Shown here piece after piece: positions 5,766-13,218 of a stretch of 29,636 nucleotides of DNA. The stretch is from contig JBBTXQ010000032.1 in NCBI GenBank assembly GCA_038062165.1, positions 1-29,636 of the forward strand, in the 5' to 3' direction. Numbering within the stretch: the first letter of the stretch is position 1; each line of letters begins with the position of its first letter. Below the pieces are notes generated by a model, which was not told where the DNA came from, did not search any database, and saw only the letters and a program-made list of their open reading frames with translations. The position numbers were made by a program, and so were the translations under genes. Origin of the DNA: DATDSR01 sp038062165 (GTDB lineage Bacteria; Patescibacteriota; Minisyncoccia; Phycocordibacterales; DATDSR01).

Positions 5766-6998
5766 TTACTTTTTTCTTCTCAAGAATGCGGGCATGGCCC
5801 AACTATCGTCTTCTTCTTCTATTTTTTCTTCTTTTTCTTTTATTTCTTTTTCTTTTTGATTTTCTTTTTTATCATCACGCTTCACGTCTCTCCTTTCATC
5901 TCTATCCTCTTTTTTGATGAGACGGGATTGCACTAGCCCCATGTCTGAACTTATGGGGGTTACAATTTGAGCAGGTTTAGCATCAGGCTTTTGATCACCC
6001 GCGAGTCCGGCGAAGAGACCCTTTTTCCTGGGTGTGGGTGTATTGCTTCCAAAACCTGACGCTATAACAGTTATTTTCACTGTGCCTTTCTTGAGGCGCT
6101 CGTCGCGAATAGCACCGAAAATTACTTTTGCCTCCGGGTCAATTGATTCGGTGATCACAGCGGCGGCTTCTTGAATCTCCATCATTGATAGGTCCTCACC
6201 ACCGGCAATTGCAAAGAGCACTCCTCGCGCGCCCTCGATAGATAGGTCGAGTAGAGGCGAATTGATGGCGGCCCGAGCCGCATCTGTGGCTCTGTTCTCG
6301 CCAGAACCTGTGCCGATGCCCATTAGCGCTGAACCTGCATCTTCGAGCACTGTTCTAATGTCTGCAAAATCGACATTGATTATACCCGGTGTTGTTATTA
6401 GATCAGAGATGCCCTCGACTGCTTGCAAGAGAATCTCGTCGCAGAGGGCAAACGCCGCTGAGACACTCGTATTCTTTTCTATAATTTGTAACAAGCGATC
6501 GTTGGGGATGACGATCAGCGCGTCCACTTCTTTAGAAAGTTCATCAAGGCCTTGATCGGCTATGCGCGATCTCTGGGCGCCCTCAAATGAGAATGGTCTG
6601 GTGACTACGCCAATGGTGAGAATGCCTTGTTCACGCGCGGCACGGGCAACTACCCCTGATGCACCAGTGCCTGTGCCACCACCCATGCCACAGGCCACGA
6701 AGACCATGTCCGCGCCCTTGATTGTGCCTTGCACGTCTTCAAGAGTTTCTTCAGCCGCTTTGCGACCCAACTCGGGATTCATGCCCGTGCCGAGACCTCG
6801 AGTCAAATTTTTGCCAATATGAATTTTCTTCGGGGCAAGTGAATGATGTAAGTCTTGAGCATCAGTATTAATAGCAATAAATTCGACACCCTTCACTTTA
6901 GACCTGACCATGTGGTTAACCGCGTTGGTGCCCGATCCTCCCACGCCGATAACTTTGATCCGAGCGAAGGCCTCAATTTCTGGTGTTACTTTAGCCAT
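5766..6998 (-). CDS. ftsZ: Cell division protein FtsZ
   Basis: 410 aa, normal length. The tubulin signature GGGTGTG is at residues 106-112. The T7 loop N208-V-D210-FA-D213 supplies the residues that hydrolyse GTP in the next subunit. After the globular domain (to about 320) comes a charged linker rich in Lys and Glu, then the terminal peptide MPAFLRRKK, the tail that FtsA and other partners bind. FtsZ polymerises into the division ring under the membrane. It follows ftsA after a 68-nt gap holding two hairpins and its own promoter (TTGCGG-17-TATGAT). The -10 ends 6 nt before the ATG, predicting a leaderless message, and there is no Shine-Dalgarno. Confidence 0.98.
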   Translation of the reverse strand: MAKVTPEIEAFARIKVIGVGGSGTNAVNHMVRSKVKGVEFIAINTDAQDLHHSLAPKKIHIGKNLTRGLGTGMNPELGRKAAEETLEDVQGTIKGADMVFVACGMGGGTGTGASGVVARAAREQGILTIGVVTRPFSFEGAQRSRIADQGLDELSKEVDALIVIPNDRLLQIIEKNTSVSAAFALCDEILLQAVEGISDLITTPGIINVDFADIRTVLEDAGSALMGIGTGSGENRATDAARAAINSPLLDLSIEGARGVLFAIAGGEDLSMMEIQEAAAVITESIDPEAKVIFGAIRDERLKKGTVKITVIASGFGSNTPTPRKKGLFAGLAGDQKPDAKPAQIVTPISSDMGLVQSRLIKKEDRDERRDVKRDDKKENQKEKEIKEKEEKIEEEDDSWAMPAFLRRKK

Positions 6999-7004
6999 TG
7001 GCTA

Positions 7005-7033
7005 ATCATATATTATGGCTAAACCTGCCGCAA
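7005..7033 (-). promoter_or_regulatory. Promoter of ftsZ, leaderless type
   Basis: On the minus strand TTGCGG (7033-7028) and TATGAT (7010-7005) are spaced by 17 nt. Only 6 nt separate the -10 from the ATG at 6998, so transcription should begin at or next to the start codon. The -35 lies within a hairpin. Confidence 0.65.
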
Positions 7034-7069
7034 GCAGCAGGTCGCCCGACCCCACTGAAGTGGGGTTTA
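7020..7069. repeat. Double hairpin between ftsA and ftsZ
   Basis: Two stem-loops, ACCTGC-N8-GCAGGT (7023-7042) and ACCCCAC-TGAA-GTGGGGT (7049-7066), lie side by side and are enclosed by TAAACC/GGTTTA. They could fold as a three-way junction. There is no T-run, so an attenuator, a processing site or a mobile palindrome is more likely than a terminator. Confidence 0.7.
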
Positions 7070-8308
7070 GGGCAAGAATTGTTTCAAGAAGCCTAAAATA
7101 GTGCTCTTCGTTTGCTTGGCGACGCGTATGCCCAATGACTCTTCTGGAGCTCTAGACATGCCAAGTACACAGAGACCCAACACCGCAGACCATTCACCAT
7201 CGCGAGCACGCTCTAATCTCTCTCTCGCCCTCGAGGCGCTCTTGCTCTCTCGATCAGCAGACAGTCCTGAAGCAGAGAGGTGCTCGGGAATGCTATTGCG
7301 AGCAATGCGCGCTGGTAACCCAAGTTCTCTTTTGGCTAATTCCTCAAGACCATACACCCGCGAACCTTCACCGGTGAAAATTATTCCCGCAGGCAATAAT
7401 CCAGATCTTCCGATTTTCTTCAAGTGGGTGTCGATTAATTCAAATATATCTGATAAGCGTGCGTTTATAATTTCGTTCACTCGCTTCTCGCCTTTCCCAT
7501 TTTTAGCAGACGACCTGTCTGAATTAGTGCTCAACTTCATTTCTTCCGCCGCATCTAAGGGTATACGTAGACCTAGCGCAATATCGTGGGTGATATCAGA
7601 TGAACCAATAGGGAAAACTTTAAGCGATGTTGGCAGACCATCTTCACAAGTCATAAGCGAAACTGTCTCCGCGCCGATGTTTACAAGTACAGTGCCAGCA
7701 TTGCGTGCACTAGCCGATAGGGTGACGAAGCTCTCGGCGATGGGCAGAGCGTAAACATCCATTACCTCAACCCCATTACTCTCTATCGCTCCTACTAATG
7801 CTTCGAGATGAGGTGTGGCGCAAGTGATGAAGGTGGTGCGCAGTTCCAGCCTGTTGCCTGCATAACCGTGAGGCTTGCCCAAGACTTTTCTGCCATCAAC
7901 TTTGTATTCAGATGGAATTGAATGGAGAACTTTAACATTTGGCCGCTCACTCACTCGTGTCTCACTCTCCTCTATAAGTCTATTAATATCAAATTCGCTA
8001 ACAATAGAATCTGCTCGCGAAATAGCAACTGTGTTCGAGTCACTTGCTACGCCTAAGCCGATGCCACTGACGCTAACGAGTGCCCGTTTGATCCGACCAC
8101 CCGCTGTCCTTTCGGCCTCACGCAAGGCAGACGAGAGACTTGCACTTGCACTTGCAGAGTTCACTACGTAGCCATTTTTTAAGCCATCTGACGGGGCTTT
8201 GGTAAGAGATCTGATTACAAAAGTACCTTCTCGTTGTGAGTATTCGCAGACAGCAATGCGAATATGAGAACTGCCAATATCTATGCCTGTAATAATATTA
8301 CTTGCCAC
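7067..8308 (-). CDS. ftsA: Cell division protein FtsA
   Basis: 413 aa from GTG 8308. The actin-fold phosphate-1 motif GIDIGSSHIRIAV is at about residues 8-20, a second phosphate-binding segment is NIGAETVSLM, and the adenosine motif is IIFTGEGSRVYGLEELA. The C-terminal end (SILGFLKQFLP) is an amphipathic helix of the type that tethers FtsA to the membrane. FtsA anchors FtsZ filaments and recruits the divisome. A TTG at 8335 would add 9 residues, but GTG 8308 places the start where FtsA proteins usually begin. The start overlaps the end of ybeY by 11 nt, so translation is probably coupled. No Shine-Dalgarno. Confidence 0.95.
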   Translation of the reverse strand: MASNIITGIDIGSSHIRIAVCEYSQREGTFVIRSLTKAPSDGLKNGYVVNSASASASLSSALREAERTAGGRIKRALVSVSGIGLGVASDSNTVAISRADSIVSEFDINRLIEESETRVSERPNVKVLHSIPSEYKVDGRKVLGKPHGYAGNRLELRTTFITCATPHLEALVGAIESNGVEVMDVYALPIAESFVTLSASARNAGTVLVNIGAETVSLMTCEDGLPTSLKVFPIGSSDITHDIALGLRIPLDAAEEMKLSTNSDRSSAKNGKGEKRVNEIINARLSDIFELIDTHLKKIGRSGLLPAGIIFTGEGSRVYGLEELAKRELGLPARIARNSIPEHLSASGLSADRESKSASRARERLERARDGEWSAVLGLCVLGMSRAPEESLGIRVAKQTKSTILGFLKQFLP

Positions 8309-8618
8309 CAAGATATTGTAGCACTCTATTTTCAAATACGTCCATTTTCTTGTTGTGGTTAAATCCTTTCAGATGCGCGCAAGAATGGGTAAATAGTTCC
8401 GTGAGCGAATATTTTCCAGCCCGTGATGGATTCAGAAGTATTTCGCCCTCGTGATCTGTGAGGGCGTAAGCGAGTGTATTATGCTTGCTAATTTTATCTG
8501 TGCAGATTACGAGTGATAAATCATACTTGCTTGATAAGATATATAAATAGATTTTTTTGAACAAAAAAATCTCTCGACTCGAGAATTTGCGTTTTGTCTT
8601 GTTAGTTATCTCGAGCAC
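8298..8618 (-). CDS. ybeY: Endoribonuclease YbeY (short form)
   Basis: 106 aa, GTG start. The metal-binding signature H-x3-H-x2-G-x2-H is present as HSCAHLKGFNH. Just before it is the family's NPSRAGKYSLTELF region, equivalent to the I.......G....... segment of UPF0054. YbeY proteins usually have about 150 aa; here the N-terminal region is cut down, as is frequent in compact genomes. The enzyme takes part in 16S rRNA 3'-end maturation and ribosome quality control. It lies between bS21 (4 nt gap) and ftsA (overlap) in one operon. In E. coli, YbeY is known to interact with ribosomal proteins, so the pairing with bS21 is sensible. Confidence 0.85.
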   Translation of the reverse strand: MLEITNKTKRKFSSREIFLFKKIYLYILSSKYDLSLVICTDKISKHNTLAYALTDHEGEILLNPSRAGKYSLTELFTHSCAHLKGFNHNKKMDVFENRVLQYLGGK

Positions 8619-8622
8619 TTCT

Positions 8623-8877
8623 TTATTTTCTGCCGAAGGTTTTGCGAGTGGGGATCAGTTTGCCCAGTTTAATTAATTTTTGCATCTTAATCCTTTTTGC
8701 AATTCTGTTTAGAGCACCGCGCTTTTTTGATAGCTCTGATTGGCTTCGGCTATGATAACGTCCTGCCCTAGCCGCTCTTAATAGCCCAGAACCGGAAACT
8801 TTTTTACTGAATTGACGCAATACCACGGATGGACCTTGGTTCTTTTCGTTATCTACTTTTATTACAGCTTTTCGCAT
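8623..8877 (-). CDS. rpsU: Small ribosomal subunit protein bS21
   Basis: 84 aa, strongly basic. VVLRQFSKKVSGSGLLRAAR followed by AGRYHSRSQSELSKKRGA matches the bS21 pattern of a short strand, a helix with a conserved (A/V)LR.F.....G.L...R, and a basic helical tail (NRIAKRIKMQKL). bS21 sits near the 16S 3' end on the 30S platform and helps mRNA binding. It lies 24 nt after hisS and 4 nt before ybeY, so the operon groups a 16S 3'-end protein with a 16S 3'-end nuclease. The Shine-Dalgarno is weak or absent (AGGA, 11-12 nt upstream). Confidence 0.85.
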   Translation of the reverse strand: MRKAVIKVDNEKNQGPSVVLRQFSKKVSGSGLLRAARAGRYHSRSQSELSKKRGALNRIAKRIKMQKLIKLGKLIPTRKTFGRK

Positions 8878-8901
8878 GCGTAGAGCATCCTGTCACATTA
8901 A

Positions 8902-10236
8902 TTACTTTTTTGCAACTGTTTTGATCTCTTTTAAATAAACCGCTAGTTCTTTCAGAGAAATAGATTTCTGTGATCTATTTTCCATATCGCGCACGATAAC
9001 AGTATTATCTATTACTTCTCTCTGGCCTAGAATAATAGTAAATGGAATCTGTAATTTTTCGGCCATGGCCAACTGCGAAGCGAGACTGTCCTTGCTAATA
9101 GAGTGAGCTAGTGGTATGCGAGCCTCACGCAAGATCTCGATTACATTCACGCTTTTTAATTTGGCCTCGTAGCCAAGTTGAATGAAGAAGACTTTGGGTT
9201 TCTTGACTATTCGTGGAGTAAGCTTCTCGCCCGATGAAATTATCCTGTCAGCACCGAGAGCCACTCCCACAGCTGGTACCGGCTTGTTGGAACCTAAAAC
9301 TTTGCCTAGATAATCATATCTACCACCTCCACCCAGAGATAAACCAGACATAATGTCTGAACCCTCTTTTTGTTTACTGGCAATCTCGAAGACAGTGCGG
9401 GTGTAATAATCAAGACCTCTTACAAGCGTGTGATCAATTGTGTATTCAATGTCCATGCCTTCGAGATATTCAAGTACTTCTTTAAAATGGCGTTTGCATG
9501 GTTCGCATAGGAATGAAACAGAATCAGGTGCCTTAGATTTAATCTCTTGACACTGCTCCTCTTTGCAATCTAATAATCTCATGGGATTAGTTTTGAAGCG
9601 CTCAATGCAATCAACACAAACTTTACCCAAATTCTTGCGATAGTAGTTGACTAGTTCGCGACGATAATTTGGTCGGCAATCCTTATCGCCAATCGAATTT
9701 AATTTCAGTTGGATCTCTTTGATTCCTGCTTCAGATAGGATAGAAATGAAAACTTTAATAACCAGTGCGTCGTTGATCGCTTTTTCTGATCCTAATATTT
9801 CTAAATTAAATTGTCGCAGTTCTCTATAGCGTCCCCGTTGGGGCTTGTCGTGTCTATATAGAGTGCCTGATGAATAGAGCATTACCGGCTGGGGCAGAGA
9901 TTGCATTCCGTGTTCAAGATAAGCGCGCATAACGCTTGCGGTGAACTCTGGTCGCAGGGCCAGTTTGTCGCCACCCTTAGTACGTAAGGTGTATAGCTCT
10001 TTATCTACAATATCTGTGCCTTCTCCAACGCCACGTACGAAGACCTCTTCTTGTTCCAAAATGGGAGTCTCGATGGGAGTAAAGCCATAATAGATGGCTA
10101 CTTCAGCCGCTTTTTCAAAGAAGCCCTGATAATTGTAAACTTCTTCTCCAATAAGGTCACGCATGCCTTTCGGAGATTGATACGGGCCTTCCAGACTTTT
10201 TCTAGTTAGAACTTTTTTTACTTCTTTCTTTTTCAT
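8902..10236 (-). CDS. hisS: Histidine--tRNA ligase
   Basis: 444 aa. It has class II aaRS motif 2 (SGTLYRHDKPQRGRYREL), the histidine A motif LVRGLDYYTRTVFEI, motif 3 around VGVALGADRI, and a C-terminal anticodon-binding domain (KPKVFFIQLGYEAKLKSVN onward). A cysteine-rich insert (CVDC...C...C...CEPC) could bind zinc. It charges tRNA-His. ATG 10236 is chosen: it overlaps the lepB stop as ATGA, and the upstream extension lies within lepB in another frame. That overlap predicts translational coupling with lepB. Confidence 0.97.
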   Translation of the reverse strand: MKKKEVKKVLTRKSLEGPYQSPKGMRDLIGEEVYNYQGFFEKAAEVAIYYGFTPIETPILEQEEVFVRGVGEGTDIVDKELYTLRTKGGDKLALRPEFTASVMRAYLEHGMQSLPQPVMLYSSGTLYRHDKPQRGRYRELRQFNLEILGSEKAINDALVIKVFISILSEAGIKEIQLKLNSIGDKDCRPNYRRELVNYYRKNLGKVCVDCIERFKTNPMRLLDCKEEQCQEIKSKAPDSVSFLCEPCKRHFKEVLEYLEGMDIEYTIDHTLVRGLDYYTRTVFEIASKQKEGSDIMSGLSLGGGGRYDYLGKVLGSNKPVPAVGVALGADRIISSGEKLTPRIVKKPKVFFIQLGYEAKLKSVNVIEILREARIPLAHSISKDSLASQLAMAEKLQIPFTIILGQREVIDNTVIVRDMENRSQKSISLKELAVYLKEIKTVAKK

Positions 10237-10694
10237 ATTATAACGTTGGCTCCGGGTAGCAAATCTAACATGTTGATTGGTAAGAGACGCAAAATAGGTC
10301 TTCCTACGATGAGATCTCTTGGTACAGGCCCCCAAATACGTGAATCAGAGCTGGCGTTCCTGTTATCTCCTTCCACGAAATACTCATCTGCTTCAAGTAC
10401 ATCACCGTCTACAGTATCGCCAGGTAGGCCGATAACGCGCTTGATAAAAAATTTAGATGGATCTTTTGGGTACTTGAAAATTATCACTTCGTTCTGTTTG
10501 GGATCCCGTACCCTAAATGTGAGCTCGTCAACTATTAAGTAGTCACCATTTTCAAATGTAGGAGACATCGAGGCTCCATTGACTATGAACGGTTGAGCGA
10601 TGAAGAGTCTAATAGGCAGAACAATGAGCAGAGTAATAGCGATAAAAGATAGAAAGTCACTTTTTTTCTCCTGGACCACTATATTTTCTTCCAT
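10233..10694 (-). CDS. lepB: Signal peptidase I
   Basis: 153 aa. A single N-terminal transmembrane helix (residues about 14-35, FLSFIAITLLIVLPIRLFIA) is followed by the catalytic serine S42 in GASMSPTF and the catalytic lysine K85 in FIKRVIGLPGD. GDNRNASSDSRIWGPVP is the conserved box E. The enzyme removes signal peptides from exported proteins such as the amidase and pilin-like proteins in this window. It is shorter than E. coli LepB (one TM helix, reduced cap), typical of the Gram-positive type. It heads the operon: an extended -10 (TGCTATAAT) ends 8 nt before the ATG. Confidence 0.95.
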   Translation of the reverse strand: MEENIVVQEKKSDFLSFIAITLLIVLPIRLFIAQPFIVNGASMSPTFENGDYLIVDELTFRVRDPKQNEVIIFKYPKDPSKFFIKRVIGLPGDTVDGDVLEADEYFVEGDNRNASSDSRIWGPVPRDLIVGRPILRLLPINMLDLLPGANVII

Positions 10695-10702
10695 AGCGAC
10701 TC

Positions 10703-10711
10703 ATTATAGCA
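10703..10711 (-). promoter_or_regulatory. Extended -10 promoter of the lepB operon, leaderless
   Basis: TG-C-TATAAT on the minus strand, followed by 8 nt and then the lepB ATG. There is no convincing -35. It lies back to back with the pth promoter. Confidence 0.7.
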
Positions 10712-10713
10712 CA

Positions 10714-10722
10714 TGATAGAAT
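10714..10722 (+). promoter_or_regulatory. Extended -10 promoter of pth, leaderless
   Basis: TG-A-TAGAAT, followed by 7 nt and then the pth ATG. The whole divergent region between lepB and pth is only 35 bp, so there is no room for a conventional leader on either side. Confidence 0.65.
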
Positions 10723-10729
10723 CTAGTCT

Positions 10730-11233
10730 ATGAAAGCGATTATTGTCGGCTTGGGTAATCCGGGCGAAGGATATGAACTAACGCGACATAATACTGGCAA
10801 AATTATTGCCGATCTATTGGGTTACCAAATTCTTGATGGGTTTATGAATAATTCCGGACGCTCTATTTCAAAACTTGTAAAATCAAAAAAAGATATAAGT
10901 AGATTAATAGTGATTCACGACGATCTTGATCTACCGATTGGCAAATTCAAAATCTCTTTTGATAAAAGCGCCGGTGGTCATAGGGGAGTGGCGAGCATTA
11001 TTAAAGCACTTAAGAGTCAAGAATTCTCAAGAATTAGAGTTGGCATTTCTCCCGCAACTCCGTCAGGAAAATTGAAAAAGCCTCTGGGAGAGAAAAAGGT
11101 TTTAGATTTTATATTAGGCAAATTTAAACCAAACGAGCTTTTAGTTCTGAAAAAGTTGAGTAAGAAAATAAGCGAGGCTGTCTCGCTAATAGAAAAGGGG
11201 GATATAGCCCTAGCCCAAAATAAGTTTAACTAG
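10730..11233 (+). CDS. pth: Peptidyl-tRNA hydrolase, with an internal deletion
   Basis: 167 aa. Family motifs are intact: GLGNPG at 7-12, RHNTG with the catalytic histidine, FMNNSG, HDDLDLPIGK with the catalytic Asp, and GGHRG. Pth frees tRNAs from stalled peptidyl-tRNA. Most Pth proteins have about 185-195 residues. Here the stretch between the RHNTG helix (IIADLLG) and the FMNNSG loop is only a few residues (YQILDG), where the family normally has some 30 more, including the KPQTFMN lead-in. The reading frame is otherwise clean, so this may be a natural compact form, or a deletion that weakens the enzyme. It is convergent with the S1 gene. Confidence 0.9.
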   Translation: MKAIIVGLGNPGEGYELTRHNTGKIIADLLGYQILDGFMNNSGRSISKLVKSKKDISRLIVIHDDLDLPIGKFKISFDKSAGGHRGVASIIKALKSQEFSRIRVGISPATPSGKLKKPLGEKKVLDFILGKFKPNELLVLKKLSKKISEAVSLIEKGDIALAQNKFN

Positions 11234-11236
11234 ACT

Positions 11237-11281
11237 AAATCATGCAAAGCATGATCGTCCGACCAAACAAGGTTCGGTTTA
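11237..11281. terminator. Hairpins between convergent pth and S1 genes
   Basis: ATCATGC-AAA-GCATGAT is a perfect 7-bp hairpin followed by CCGA..TCGG, both enclosed by CTAAA/TTTAG. It probably ends transcription from both sides, although the T-run is poor. Confidence 0.5.
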
Positions 11282-12388
11282 GGACTTCTTTTTGCATGAG
11301 AGAGTCATGCGCTGACCCGTCGGTTCGAAGAGAGTGATTTCGAAAGGATATTTTTTCCCAAGTTCAAGTTGTGAACGCAGGCGTTCTTCGGATTCAAATT
11401 CGCTGATATGCACTAGGCCGGCCACTCCTTCTTCGATGGAGACTAGAGCGCCATGCTTGTTGTATTTGATTACAACGCCTTCAACCACGTTTCCCTTCTT
11501 ATATTTGCCAGCCGCTTCAACCCAGGGATTAGGTTTGAGTGCCTTGATTGAAAGTGAAACTTTGCCATCTTTAATTTCAATTATTTTCACTGGAATGCGC
11601 GTGCCCGGCTTATAGAGATTGCGCGGGTTATCCACTAGAGCCCAATCAATCTCTGAAATATGTACCAAGCCTTCGAGGCCGTCTTCGAGTTTGACGAAAA
11701 TGCCGAAATCAACCGCGCCGGTTACTTCACCTTCAACTTTATCTCCAACCTGATATTTGTCTAGAATTTCTTTCTTTTCTCCTTCACCGGGTTCTTTTTC
11801 AGAGAAAATTAATTTGGCTTCTTTGGGGTCGGCTGTAATTATGCAAACATTTAGTTTAGTGCCCGTTAATTTCTTTAACTCTTTATAAATTAGCTCTTTG
11901 TCACCATCGGCCACCCTTGGATAGTGTTCTGATTTGAGTTGCGAAGCGGGCAAGAAGCCGGCGATGCCTTGCCACTCCATCATTAATCCGCCCTTGTTTG
12001 CATCTTTAACCAGAACTTCAAATCGCGTGCGCTTGCTGATAGCCTCTTCGGCTTCAGTCCAGAGGAGTGCTTGGCGAGCCTCTTTGAGTGAAAGTTCTAC
12101 ATAACCATCTTCATTTTCTGCCTCGACAACTTTGGCAGTGATAGTATCGCCAATATTTGTCTTTTTTAAAACATCACGAGCATTAAGATATTCACGGCCG
12201 TATATAATGCCTGTACCAAAGGGAGGCAAGTCAATATAGACAGCCATTTTGTCCTTGCCCAAAACTCTACCCTCAACAAGACTCTCAAGTGTTGGTGGCA
12301 AGGGACTCGTCTTCATGACGAGCCCCATAGGCGTCTCAATCTCAACTGGCTCCGTCCCCGTATTTGATTGTATTAAAGTCGCTACCAT
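11279..12388 (-). CDS. rpsA: S1-domain RNA-binding protein (bS1-like)
   Basis: 369 aa with four S1 (OB-fold) repeats at about residues 35-101, 118-197, 212-283 and 296-366. The third and fourth are the most canonical (VDFGIFVKLEDGLEGLVHIS and HGALVSIEEGVAGLVHISE). bS1 unfolds mRNA on the 30S subunit and helps translation of messages without a strong Shine-Dalgarno, which suits the many SD-less genes here. ATG 12388 is preferred over a TTG at 12427 that would add 13 unlikely residues. E. coli bS1 has six repeats, so the four-repeat form resembles the shorter Gram-positive type. Confidence 0.88.
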   Translation of the reverse strand: MVATLIQSNTGTEPVEIETPMGLVMKTSPLPPTLESLVEGRVLGKDKMAVYIDLPPFGTGIIYGREYLNARDVLKKTNIGDTITAKVVEAENEDGYVELSLKEARQALLWTEAEEAISKRTRFEVLVKDANKGGLMMEWQGIAGFLPASQLKSEHYPRVADGDKELIYKELKKLTGTKLNVCIITADPKEAKLIFSEKEPGEGEKKEILDKYQVGDKVEGEVTGAVDFGIFVKLEDGLEGLVHISEIDWALVDNPRNLYKPGTRIPVKIIEIKDGKVSLSIKALKPNPWVEAAGKYKKGNVVEGVVIKYNKHGALVSIEEGVAGLVHISEFESEERLRSQLELGKKYPFEITLFEPTGQRMTLSCKKKS

Positions 12389-12436
12389 AAGCTTGGGAAT
12401 ACTAGCAAACCCACCCCAACCTTGCAATCCCCAGCA

Positions 12437-12459
12437 ACTTGGGATCCGGGATCCTAAGT
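12437..12459. repeat. REP-like palindrome, left end of the RAYT element
   Basis: A 23-nt imperfect palindrome beginning ACTTGGGATCC and ending GGATCCTAAGT (one mismatch between arms). It touches the transposase stop codon. The identical sequence, inverted, is at 13109-13131. Confidence 0.85.
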
Positions 12460-13094
12460 TATTCCTTGAACAAATTCTGGAGTTCTTTATATGAGGCCCT
12501 TTTCTCTAGCATATACGGAAGGTTGTCTAGGCAGAACTTTTTGTATTCAATACCTTCGGTAAATTGCTCTAATATTATTTTTTTCACGCAAATATTCCCT
12601 AACCCTTCAGAATATTCCTTCCAGCTAGAACGTACAATTTTATTGTTACCCAATTGATGAACCTTATCGTTAAGGTTAACGTACGCACTAGAGTGAAGAA
12701 GGTAATCATTATTGTCGATGTGTTTCGCTTTGAAGCGACCTTCAAAAAGAGTACCTCTTCTTTTATGTCTATTGTTAAGAAATTTCACATATCCACCTAT
12801 TTGTTTACTCATGAATAAACTTATTCCACCCTCAACTATCTCTTCTAGAATCATATGAAAATGATTGGGGTTAAGACAATAGCAGATTATGTTTACAAGG
12901 TTAGATCTAGAGTTCTCGCGTACTTTACTAAATGAATTCTCATAGATGCTTCCGATTGGCGTAATAGTGTTGAATTCTATTAACCCTTCGATAAACCGAT
13001 CAGCATCCTTTTCGTCTAGCACAATGTTTCTTCCATCTACTCCTCTGTTGTATACGTGATAGTATTCACCAACTCCAAAAAGTTCTTTTCGCAT
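12459..13094 (-). CDS. REP-associated tyrosine transposase (Y1/HUH family, RAYT)
   Basis: 211 aa, ATG start. The HUH motif is H78-F-H80 in NPNHFHMILEE and the catalytic tyrosine is Y102 in SKQIGGYVKFLNNRHKRRG, followed by the conserved GTLFEGRFK. The N-terminus (VGEYYHVYNRGVDGRNI) is typical of the Y1_Tnp family. These enzymes nick single-stranded DNA at hairpin ends, forming a 5'-phosphotyrosine link; RAYTs are linked to dispersed REP palindromes rather than to ordinary IS transposition. All catalytic residues are intact and there is no frameshift. The gene sits between two inverted 23-nt palindromes, so the pair forms a compact element of about 695 bp between the S1 gene and the next plus-strand gene. 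Confidence 0.92.
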   Translation of the reverse strand: MRKELFGVGEYYHVYNRGVDGRNIVLDEKDADRFIEGLIEFNTITPIGSIYENSFSKVRENSRSNLVNIICYCLNPNHFHMILEEIVEGGISLFMSKQIGGYVKFLNNRHKRRGTLFEGRFKAKHIDNNDYLLHSSAYVNLNDKVHQLGNNKIVRSSWKEYSEGLGNICVKKIILEQFTEGIEYKKFCLDNLPYMLEKRASYKELQNLFKE

Positions 13095-13108
13095 TTAGTA
13101 ATTCTATC

Positions 13109-13131
13109 ACTTAGGATCCCGGATCCCAAGT
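13109..13131. repeat. REP-like palindrome, right end of the RAYT element
   Basis: Reverse complement of the 12437-12459 copy: begins ACTTAGGATCC and ends GGATCCCAAGT. It lies 14 nt upstream of the transposase start. Confidence 0.85.
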
Positions 13132-13218
13132 CATGGTGTCTTCTAACTCTCATGTTTGTTACCTCCAAAATTAGGCTAGCATAATGGTCTAAAAAATGCT
13201 ACAATACATATAATACAT

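Larger units (their letters stand above)
12437..13131 (-). mobile_element. RAYT/REP element (REPtron-like)
   Basis: A Y1 transposase gene framed by two identical, inverted copies of a 23-nt imperfect palindrome. No target-site duplication is seen, as expected for HUH enzymes. No further full copy of the palindrome was noticed elsewhere in the window. Confidence 0.8.

Noticed and set aside
7101..7754. 217-aa plus-strand ORF opposite ftsA
   Set aside because: It mirrors the codons of a clear FtsA gene and shows no recognisable domain.
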